64,000 bases of DNA from Gracilimonas tropica DSM 19535 (GTDB lineage Bacteria; Bacteroidota; Rhodothermia; Balneolales; Balneolaceae): positions 16,123 to 80,122 of the forward strand of contig NZ_AQXG01000006.1 in the NCBI RefSeq assembly GCF_000375425.1, read 5' to 3'. The position numbers and the translations under genes were made by a program. Under the pieces are notes generated by a model. It worked only from the letters and a program-made list of their open reading frames with translations, had not been told where the DNA came from and ran no database searches. Positions 19,536 to 26,058 of this stretch are shown here, in pieces (position 1 is the stretch's first letter; each line of letters opens with the position of its first letter).

Positions 19536-20198
19536 TTATACCCGCTGACTTCGATATTCATCAAATACCGTTCGCAGGATCTCGGTTGCAGTTGGAGGAT
19601 TGAACACAATGGCATCCGCACCGGCTTTTATGGTCTCCCGGATAGATGAATCATGAGGTCCTCCACTGGCCATGATCTTCATTTCGGGAAATCGATCCCG
19701 AATCTCAGCTACTGTATCAACGGTTATCTCCCCGGTGGAAATATTAAAGATATCCACCCCGGCGTCCAACAAATCCTGAATAGGTTCCGCGTCAAACATG
19801 ACGGTATATATTAAAGTACCATCAATTTCAGCCCGAATATTTTTAATGATCTCCGGAGCTGTCGGTTTGGTGATCACAACGCCTGCCGCCCCTACATCAA
19901 AAGCTCCCTTTGCGAGCTTAATAGTTTGTTCTTTACGGAGAAGGCCGCCACCTATATCGCAAAACACCGGTTTTGAAGCGAAATCCACGATCACTTTATC
20001 CAATTCATTCGATTTGTTGAATGGATTTACGGTCATGATAGAATCCGCTTCCAGATTTTGGATGTATGCAAGGTCGGTGCTCAAGAGAATGGAATGTACC
20101 AAATGGTTCCCAACCTGTATGCCGGGACTTTCTGCAATCACATCAGGAATGTGAAATTTATTGGCAGAAAGTAGGAAATCCTGCTGTTTTAAATTCAT
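19536..20198 (-). CDS. TIM-barrel protein with phosphate-binding motif, substrate unknown
   Basis: The 220-residue protein has the repeated beta-strand/helix pattern of a TIM barrel and ends with KIMASGGPHDSSIRETIKAG then ADAIVFNPP, the phosphate-binding pair at strands 7 and 8 found in NanE, ThiE and related enzymes. PVFCDIGGGLLRKEQTIKLA in the middle is also typical of this superfamily. No catalytic residue set lets me name a reaction; GlpP-like, NanE-like and phosphosugar isomerase-like roles are all possible. A leader of more than 150 nt with RNA-like pairing precedes it, so its substrate may be linked to a regulatory ligand. Confidence 0.65.
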   Translation of the reverse strand: MNLKQQDFLLSANKFHIPDVIAESPGIQVGNHLVHSILLSTDLAYIQNLEADSIMTVNPFNKSNELDKVIVDFASKPVFCDIGGGLLRKEQTIKLAKGAFDVGAAGVVITKPTAPEIIKNIRAEIDGTLIYTVMFDAEPIQDLLDAGVDIFNISTGEITVDTVAEIRDRFPEMKIMASGGPHDSSIRETIKAGADAIVFNPPTATEILRTVFDEYRSQRV

Positions 20199-20260
20199 GT
20201 GCGTTTCTCGGTATTAATTTAGTTAACAGATGTGAAGACCGCTCACGCACAAGGCACGCT

Positions 20261-20373
20261 CAATCTTCTATCAATGCCTGCGAAGTTAGCTGTCGGGCTG
20301 GAGCTGATAGATGCTCTTTCCGTCTGGAATTCGCCCCATATTCGGGTCCTCCGCTCTTGATGATGCAAGATTA
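20261..20373 (-). ncRNA. Candidate structured leader RNA upstream of the TIM-barrel gene
   Basis: On the minus strand, TAATCTT (20373-20367) can pair with AAGATTG (20267-20261), and directly next to it CTATCAG (20310-20304) can pair with TTGATAG (20274-20268). The two helices abut at 20267/20268, as in a multi-helix junction. The segment 20311-20366 between them holds GGACCC-gaatat-GGG...TCC, another possible helix, and begins ATCAAGAGCGGAGGACC, which recalls the 5' part of SAM-I riboswitches. The invariant GGCAACC of SAM-I is absent, so I do not call that class. The RNA would end about 60 nt before the TIM-barrel start codon. Only a candidate; pairing was checked by eye. Confidence 0.35.
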
Positions 20374-20647
20374 GGCTGATTGTTTAAACTGACAACTATG
20401 ATACCGGCTTTTTAGTTTTTGGGCAAACGTAAAATGTTATGATTTTTCAATCTTTGGATAATTGATATCCGGAATAACTTTTTATACCCCCTTTTTCCTG
20501 TCTCATAAGGGGATAGAGTTTATTGATTTCAAAGCCACTTTTCTTTTTCACAATAATTATCCCGGACGATTTTTTGAGCTGAATTGCATTGTTTATTCTC
20601 TTTTGTCCGCATCTCTTATTTCAAAGCAACGAGGTCTGTTTTTTTCT

Positions 20648-20655
20648 TATCTTTG
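20648..20655 (+). promoter_or_regulatory. Possible -7 promoter element before lysA
   Basis: TATCTTTG matches the Bacteroidota -7 consensus TAnnTTTG and lies 42 bp before the lysA ATG. No clear TTG -33 box is seen at the usual distance, so support is weak. The rest of the gap 20374-20697 shows no gene I can support. Confidence 0.3.
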
Positions 20656-20697
20656 TTGCGCTCAAAACTCACTCATTCATTTTAAATCCAGATTTTG

Positions 20698-21852
20698 ATG
20701 TTTCCATCACAAGTCACTGAATTTTTCAAATCCCAAAAAACGCCTTTCTATTATTACGACCTTGATGTGTTAAACACCACGCTTGATGAGATCAAAAAGC
20801 ACGGCCTTTCTAAAGGTTATCATGTACATTTTGCATTGAAAGCCAATAATCAACTCAAAATATTAGAGATAATCAGAGAGGCTGGATTAGGAGCCGATTG
20901 TGTGAGCGGAGGCGAAGTTCAGCGGGCCATTGATGCTGGATTTTCTGCGGATGAGATCGCTTTTGCAGGCGTTGGAAAAAGTGATGAAGAAATTGAGCTT
21001 GGTTTAAATCATAACATTTTTTGCTTCAATTGTGAATCTCCCCAGGAGCTGGAAGTATTGAATGAACTGGCGGGAAAGCAGGGAAAGACAGCGAAGATCG
21101 CCCTTCGGCTCAACCCCAACGTAGAAGCCGATACCCATAAATATATTACCACCGGACTGAATGAGAATAAATTTGGCATCAATGCATCGGACCTGGATGC
21201 TGTATTGGAGCAATTGCCAGAATTAGAGCATCTGAAACTTATCGGGATTCACTTTCATATCGGTTCGCAGATCCAAAAATTTACGCCGTTTGAAGAACTC
21301 TGTAAAAAAGCGAATGCGCTGAATGATCACATTGAAGAGCAGGGTTTTGAACTTTCTGTGATCAACGTTGGCGGGGGATTTGGAATTAATTACGAGCATC
21401 CGAACGATAATTCTGTGCCCGATTTCGAGCGTTTCTTTGGTTTGTTTGATAAACATATCCGGCTTAAAGACCACCAGCAACTGCATTTTGAATTGGGGCG
21501 ATCTGTCGTAGGGCAATGTGGAAGCCTCATCACCAAAGTGCTGTACACCAAATATGGACAGACCAAAAATTTTGCCATCGTAGATGCCGGCATGACCGAG
21601 CTCATCCGTCCGGCTCTGTACCAAGCCGCCCACCGCATTGATGTGTTGACGAGCACAAAACCGGAAGAAAAATACGATGTGGTCGGCCCTATTTGCGAAA
21701 GCTCAGATACCTTCCGGAAAGATATTTCCATCCCAAAAGTAGAGCGGGGAGATTTAGTGGCAATCCGCAGCGCCGGGGCATATGGAGAGGTAATGCGTAG
21801 CGCTTATAATCTTCGTGAAGCCAATCCTTCCATTTATTCTGACGAAATCTAA
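20698..21852 (+). CDS. lysA: Diaminopimelate decarboxylase
   Basis: This 384-residue protein is an alanine-racemase-fold, PLP-dependent decarboxylase. YHVHFALKANNQLKIL holds the PLP lysine (Lys48), GLGADCVSGGEVQRAIDAGF is the standard LysA segment, then GIHFHIGSQI, NVGGGFGINY and the C-terminal PICESSDTF with the catalytic Cys, followed by the AGAYGEVM segment. It makes L-lysine from meso-diaminopimelate. The ATG at 20698 is preferred over a TTG one codon earlier. Its stop overlaps the end of the convergent MazF-like gene by 4 bp. Aspartate kinase (23905) of the same pathway is 2 kb away. Confidence 0.9.
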   Translation: MFPSQVTEFFKSQKTPFYYYDLDVLNTTLDEIKKHGLSKGYHVHFALKANNQLKILEIIREAGLGADCVSGGEVQRAIDAGFSADEIAFAGVGKSDEEIELGLNHNIFCFNCESPQELEVLNELAGKQGKTAKIALRLNPNVEADTHKYITTGLNENKFGINASDLDAVLEQLPELEHLKLIGIHFHIGSQIQKFTPFEELCKKANALNDHIEEQGFELSVINVGGGFGINYEHPNDNSVPDFERFFGLFDKHIRLKDHQQLHFELGRSVVGQCGSLITKVLYTKYGQTKNFAIVDAGMTELIRPALYQAAHRIDVLTSTKPEEKYDVVGPICESSDTFRKDISIPKVERGDLVAIRSAGAYGEVMRSAYNLREANPSIYSDEI

Positions 21853-22184
21853 ATTCCGAAAAAAGCTCTCATCTTTTCACCCAAAGTCGATTGATCCTTT
21901 TCTGTAAGTCGAGCAATTTTTTTGATGATCAGGCTTTTTTGAATTGTAGCAAATTTCATTCGTATCATTGAAGGTTTAGGCAATCCTGCTTCTTTCCATT
22001 CTGATAATTTGTAATCGCCGACTTTGGGTTTTGCTTTCAAATTGCTGGTCACAAACATGACCAAAACATCTGGCCCTGAATTATATTTTTTTGGAGAAAG
22101 GATTAGTGCGGGTCTCTTCTTCGTAGTTTGTAAATTGGTGAATGGAAAAGGGAGTAAGACAATATCCCAGCGATCATAGGTCAT
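21849..22184 (-). CDS. MazF/PemK-like endoribonuclease toxin
   Basis: From the ATG at 22184 the protein is 111 residues: TYDRWDIVLLPFPFTNLQTT, then KKRPALILSP, is the N-terminal beta-sheet pattern of the MazF/PemK/CcdB-like fold, followed by VLVMFVTSNLKAKPKVGDY and SMIRMKFATIQKSLI. The start overlaps the antitoxin stop by 11 bp, the usual coupling in such modules; a longer frame from 22205 would reach further into the antitoxin gene. MazF toxins cut mRNA at short sites. Activity is inferred from family and operon. Confidence 0.8.
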   Translation of the reverse strand: MTYDRWDIVLLPFPFTNLQTTKKRPALILSPKKYNSGPDVLVMFVTSNLKAKPKVGDYKLSEWKEAGLPKPSMIRMKFATIQKSLIIKKIARLTEKDQSTLGEKMRAFFGI

Positions 22185-22407
22185 TATAGACCTCATCTTC
22201 TTCATTATCCCACTCAGAAAAAGAAGGCTCGCTGACTTTCATGATTTCGGCCAGATCATGCTCCTCGCCAAGTCGATCCATTGCTTCATTTACGTACTCA
22301 TCGATCAGCTCAGCAACCAATCCACTCATTGACTTTCCCTCTAAAGAAGCAATTGCCTTCAGCTTTTTTCTCTTCTCGTCCGGTATTCTGATGCTCATTA
22401 CACTCAT
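22174..22407 (-). CDS. Ribbon-helix-helix antitoxin
   Basis: The 77-residue protein begins MSIRIPDEKRKKLKAIASLE, a ribbon-helix-helix DNA-binding fold (short strand, two helices, with GKSMSGLVAELIDEYVNEAM as the second helix). The tail is acidic (S-E-W-D-N-E-E-D-E-V-Y-N-D-L), as expected for a toxin-binding segment. A good ribosome site (AAGGAGAAGAG) lies just before the ATG at 22407, and stronger translation of antitoxin than toxin fits a type II module. It should repress its own promoter. Confidence 0.82.
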   Translation of the reverse strand: MSVMSIRIPDEKRKKLKAIASLEGKSMSGLVAELIDEYVNEAMDRLGEEHDLAEIMKVSEPSFSEWDNEEDEVYNDL

Positions 22408-22459
22408 CTCTTCTCCTTTTTGTAGTATAACCTACATGAAGGTACTTTATTTTTGCTTG

Positions 22460-23683
22460 TTAAGCCAATTGTCCCGCTATGTATCCCGTCGTCCATGCGG
22501 CTTGAAAGTTAAAGCCACCGGTCACACCATCAATATCCAATACCTCCCCAGCGAAGTATAGATTGGGAGATTTACGGCTTTGCATGGTTTTCATGTCCAC
22601 ATCCTGTAAGCTGACTCCGCCACAGGTTACAAACTCTTCTTTAAAGGTAGTTTTTCCCTGAACCTGATATTCATCGTTGGTCAGCAAATGCACCAAACGG
22701 TTCAAATTTTTCTTGCCCATATTCTGCCAGATCATAGCATCTCCAAGCTCTAATTTCCCGATCAGGAATTCCCATAACCGACCGGGCAATCCAAAGGGAT
22801 TTACATTGTGGATCATTTTCATTCCATACTCTCCAGCCACTTCTTTTAAAATAGCTCGGATTTCCTGCTCTGTTTTCTCTCCGGCCCAGTTTACCAGCAC
22901 TTTGAAGTCATAATTTTTCTCATTCAATTCCCTGGCACCAAAAGCAGAAAGTTTCAATATTGCAGGGCCACTCATACCCCAATGAGTAATCAGTAAGGGG
23001 CCGTTGGATTGCAATTTTGATCCCATGATCTTTACCGAAACGGGATCAGCCGCTATGCCCATCAGCTTTTTGATCGGTTCATCCGGCATGTTGAAAGTAA
23101 ACAAGGACGGCACCGGTTCTTCGATCTCGTGATCCAGCTCCCGCAACCAATCAAACCCATTAGGCCGCGGACTTCCGCCCGTAGCCACGACCACTTTATC
23201 GGCATGGAGCCTGCCTCCCCTGTCCAAACTGAGCTCATACCCGCCCTCTGTTTTCTTCAGTTTTTTGATGTTTGTCTTAGTCTTGATCCCGATGCCTAAC
23301 TGTTGCGTTTCCTTCATCAGGCAGTCAATAATGGTTTGGGAATTGTCTGTTGTAGGAAACATACGGCCATCCGATTCGGTCTTCAGCTTCACCCCACGTT
23401 TTTCAAACCACGCGATGGTATCAGTGGGCGAGAACCGGCCAAATGCTTTTTTCAAGGGACGTTCTCCCCGTGGGTAAAACTTAACCAGCTCCCGAATATC
23501 AAAACAATGATGCGTTACATTGCATCGACCTCCACCGGAAATCCGCACTTTGGAAAGCAGTTTATTCGACTTTTCGTAGATGGTAACTTTGGCTTCGGGA
23601 TGGTGGGTTTTAGCAGAAATAGCCGCGAAAAATCCGGCTGCGCCGCCACCAATTACTGCAACTTGTAGAATGTTTTTATCCAT
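22460..23683 (-). CDS. HI0933/BaiN-family flavoprotein (aminoacetone oxidase-like)
   Basis: The 407-residue protein starts QVAVIGGGAAGFFAAISAKT, a GxGxxG FAD-binding loop, then KSNKLLSKVRISGGGRCNVT, the hallmark of the HI0933/YhiN family. The C-terminal end GEVLDIDGVTGGFNFQAAW is the second family signature. Function in the family is uncertain: some members reduce steroid intermediates, others are annotated as aminoacetone oxidase or RNA-linked enzymes. It follows the toxin-antitoxin pair with 52 bp between and is probably its own unit. Confidence 0.85.
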   Translation of the reverse strand: MDKNILQVAVIGGGAAGFFAAISAKTHHPEAKVTIYEKSNKLLSKVRISGGGRCNVTHHCFDIRELVKFYPRGERPLKKAFGRFSPTDTIAWFEKRGVKLKTESDGRMFPTTDNSQTIIDCLMKETQQLGIGIKTKTNIKKLKKTEGGYELSLDRGGRLHADKVVVATGGSPRPNGFDWLRELDHEIEEPVPSLFTFNMPDEPIKKLMGIAADPVSVKIMGSKLQSNGPLLITHWGMSGPAILKLSAFGARELNEKNYDFKVLVNWAGEKTEQEIRAILKEVAGEYGMKMIHNVNPFGLPGRLWEFLIGKLELGDAMIWQNMGKKNLNRLVHLLTNDEYQVQGKTTFKEEFVTCGGVSLQDVDMKTMQSRKSPNLYFAGEVLDIDGVTGGFNFQAAWTTGYIAGQLA

Positions 23684-23904
23684 AAATCAAAGGTACCGTT
23701 TCTCGGGATAAGTCTCTTAATGATAACATTTAAATTAAATGAATTGGATGCTGGAGCTTTCGGAACCTGAATATCTGGAATTATTGGTAGAGCTTTGTAA
23801 CAGTAGCAATATTGAATCATCAGCAGGAACATAATCCTGAATTCGACATGGAATAGGATGAGATTCCCCGTATTTTCCACTGCAATTTTTAAGGAAGAAA
23901 TTCT

Positions 23905-25266
23905 ATGCAGATCAACGTTCTGAAATTTGGCGGCACCTCCATGGCCGATCACAAAACATGGAAGCAAGTATTACAGATCATCCAAAAATATGAGTGGCCG
24001 GTAGTTGTAGTTTCTGCAACGGCACGGACAACCCGGCAACTTGTGGAAGCAGCACATTTAGCCTCAAAAGGAAAACTGGATGAGGCACTGGAGATATCCA
24101 AATCCATTCAGGAACGTCACCATAAGATTGTTGAAGATTTTCTGGATGAGAATCCACATGGCAAAAATAAGCTCATCAAAGATAGCTGCGAAAAGAATAC
24201 GGCAGCCAAGATCAGCAAACTAAATAAACTGCTTACCTATACTGAAAGACAAAATAAACTTACCCCACAAATGAAGGATGCCATTGCCGCAATGGGTGAG
24301 CAAATTTCATCCTACCTTTTGGCACAGTGCGGTTTAGCGCTGGACATGATGACCCAGCATATCGAGGCTCGGAAGCTCATCAAAACGGATGCTGAATATG
24401 GCAAGGCAAATCCCAACCGGCTGTTGATCAATCAGCATTGCGGTTCGCTGGAAACGGTATTAGACAGCGGGTTCACTCCCATCATCGGGGGCTTTTATGG
24501 AGAAGCTCCGGACAAAACCATCACCACCCTTGGATTCGAAGGCTCTGATTATTCGGCCAGTTTGATCGGCGGAGCCGTAGGGGCAGAAACCATCGAGATA
24601 TGGACGGATGTAAGCGGGGTTTATACCGGAGATCCCCGATTCATTCCCGAAGCCAAACCGCTTAGCGAAATGAGCTATTTTGAAGCTACCGAAATGGCTT
24701 ATTTCGGGGCAAAGGTCTTACACCCTTCTACCTTAAAACCGGCTCAGGAACGCAATATCCCCGTATTGGTGAAAAATATGTTCAACCCGGAAGATTCAGG
24801 AACCAGGATCGTTCGGGAATCGGAAAATGATCTGGACGTTTTGGCGCTTTCATTCAAAGAAAATATAGCCACCGTTACCATCAGCGCATACGAAACGGTG
24901 ATGGGTTATTCTTTTCTGACCAGGGTTTTTAGTGTTCTTGAAAAACATCGGCTCGCCGTAGATGCCGTTAACACCACCGAAGCTTCCGTGACCATTGCGC
25001 TTACGGATGAAGAAATATTGGATGAACTTTCTAAAGAATTGATCGAAGTAGGAACCGTCCGTATCGAAAAGAATAAAGGGCTGCTCACATTGATCGGCTG
25101 TTCGCTTTATGCTGCTAATGATCTCGTTGAGAAGATTTTTTCAGTGCTTGGGGAAACCAAGACCGACATGATCTCCTTCACTAAAGAGAAACGTATTTTA
25201 AATATCGTGGTGAATGAAGCGGAGCTGGTTAAAGTTGCAAAGAAGCTTCATACTAAGTTGTTTTAA
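23905..25266 (+). CDS. lysC: Aspartate kinase
   Basis: This 453-residue protein phosphorylates L-aspartate, the first step to lysine, threonine and methionine. NVLKFGGTSMADHKTW is the N-terminal kinase motif; GFEGSDYSASLIGGAVGAE and EIWTDVSGVYTGDPR form the rest of the active site. Two ACT domains occupy about residues 300-453, so end-product inhibition is expected. It is monofunctional: no homoserine dehydrogenase domain is attached. It stands alone on the plus strand, 220 bp after the divergent flavoprotein gene. Confidence 0.92.
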   Translation: MQINVLKFGGTSMADHKTWKQVLQIIQKYEWPVVVVSATARTTRQLVEAAHLASKGKLDEALEISKSIQERHHKIVEDFLDENPHGKNKLIKDSCEKNTAAKISKLNKLLTYTERQNKLTPQMKDAIAAMGEQISSYLLAQCGLALDMMTQHIEARKLIKTDAEYGKANPNRLLINQHCGSLETVLDSGFTPIIGGFYGEAPDKTITTLGFEGSDYSASLIGGAVGAETIEIWTDVSGVYTGDPRFIPEAKPLSEMSYFEATEMAYFGAKVLHPSTLKPAQERNIPVLVKNMFNPEDSGTRIVRESENDLDVLALSFKENIATVTISAYETVMGYSFLTRVFSVLEKHRLAVDAVNTTEASVTIALTDEEILDELSKELIEVGTVRIEKNKGLLTLIGCSLYAANDLVEKIFSVLGETKTDMISFTKEKRILNIVVNEAELVKVAKKLHTKLF

Positions 25267-25392
25267 TTGTAAAACACAGCTTAAGGAACTGGATCTTATC
25301 TATAAATTCTGCGTGGGTAGTTGGGCTAATCACTTCACGGTTTTAAAGGATCACGGAGCAAAAACCTCTGCTTATTTTGCTTTTTGATAACT

Positions 25393-25412
25393 ACGTAGGT
25401 AAAAACACCTAT
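25393..25412 (-). promoter_or_regulatory. Candidate regulatory site, copy 1 (inverted)
   Basis: Read on the minus strand this is ATAGGTGTTTTTACCTACGT, matching 18 of 20 positions of the site at 25912-25931. It lies about 100 bp before the REC-like gene. An AAATTAGGCT box follows at 25426-25435, 77 bp before that gene's ATG. Confidence 0.35.
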
Positions 25413-25512
25413 GAATCTTTTCTTGAAATTAGGCTAAATCACTGATTTTTTGTGACCGTTTTACAATTACATTAACATTGAATTATTCTTCCTTCATCTT
25501 CGCGTTCGTTAC

Positions 25513-25905
25513 ATGCTACAAATTGCATATATAGCAAAATTGAATCAGACCAACAGCCTTATCATGGACACTCTTGATGTCCATTTTGATGCCCATGTAA
25601 CTTTCATTGAACCAAAAGACATCCTCGGGGAATCTTCTAATACTTCTGTTAGCAATCCGGATCTTGTAATATTTGATCTGAATACTTCCACGGAGTACCG
25701 AAATGCCACCAACAAAATTCAACGGATCAATCAAATATTTTCTGATCCCCCGTTGATAGTGATTCATCCCTATGAAATGAAAAAGTTCGTAGACCCACTT
25801 TTGAAAGCAGGAGTAAATGCTGTTATACCCATCGCCCCTTCCGAAGATGAGATCAAGACAGCTATCACATCAACGCTTCAGGGAAAAACATTTGTAAGCC
25901 TGTAG
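25513..25905 (+). CDS. REC-like single-domain protein
   Basis: The 130-residue protein has the alternating beta/alpha pattern of a response-regulator receiver domain. NPDLVIFDLNTSTEY holds an aspartate at the phosphorylation position, PPLIVIHPYEMKKF covers the strand-4 region, and AGVNAVIPIAPSEDEIKTAI the strand-5 end, though the usual Lys is not clearly placed. The acidic pair near the N-terminus is also weak, so it may be a divergent or non-phosphorylated receiver. It has no output domain. It precedes a large PAS kinase gene and shares candidate upstream sites with it, so the two may work together. Confidence 0.6.
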   Translation: MLQIAYIAKLNQTNSLIMDTLDVHFDAHVTFIEPKDILGESSNTSVSNPDLVIFDLNTSTEYRNATNKIQRINQIFSDPPLIVIHPYEMKKFVDPLLKAGVNAVIPIAPSEDEIKTAITSTLQGKTFVSL

Positions 25906-25911
25906 CACCAT

Positions 25912-25931
25912 ATAGGTGTTTTAGCCTACGT
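25912..25931 (+). promoter_or_regulatory. Candidate regulatory site, copy 2
   Basis: ATAGGTGTTTTAGCCTACGT lies just after the REC-like stop and before the PAS-kinase gene; it repeats 25393-25412 in the other orientation. A further ACACCTAT (25956-25963) and AAATTAGGCT (25969-25978) follow, the latter 80 bp before the PAS-kinase ATG, almost the same distance as the AAATTAGGCT box before the REC-like gene. Confidence 0.35.
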
Positions 25932-26058
25932 GAAAATCATTCTCATTAAGCATTAACACCTATTTTTAAAATTAGGCTTTTCACGTCATTCATCCGTACT
26001 GATTGGTCCTTATTTTGATCGCCGTATAAAGAATGAAAGCAGGTTTCCTGCCAAGACA

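Noticed and set aside
20261..20373. SAM-I riboswitch
   Set aside because: The 5' piece ATCAAGAG-GGAGGACC is similar, but the invariant GGCAACC core is missing; kept only as an unclassified structured leader.
20462..20697. 78-residue frame just before lysA
   Set aside because: Overlaps the probable promoter and ends at the lysA start; hydrophobic and biased, no support.
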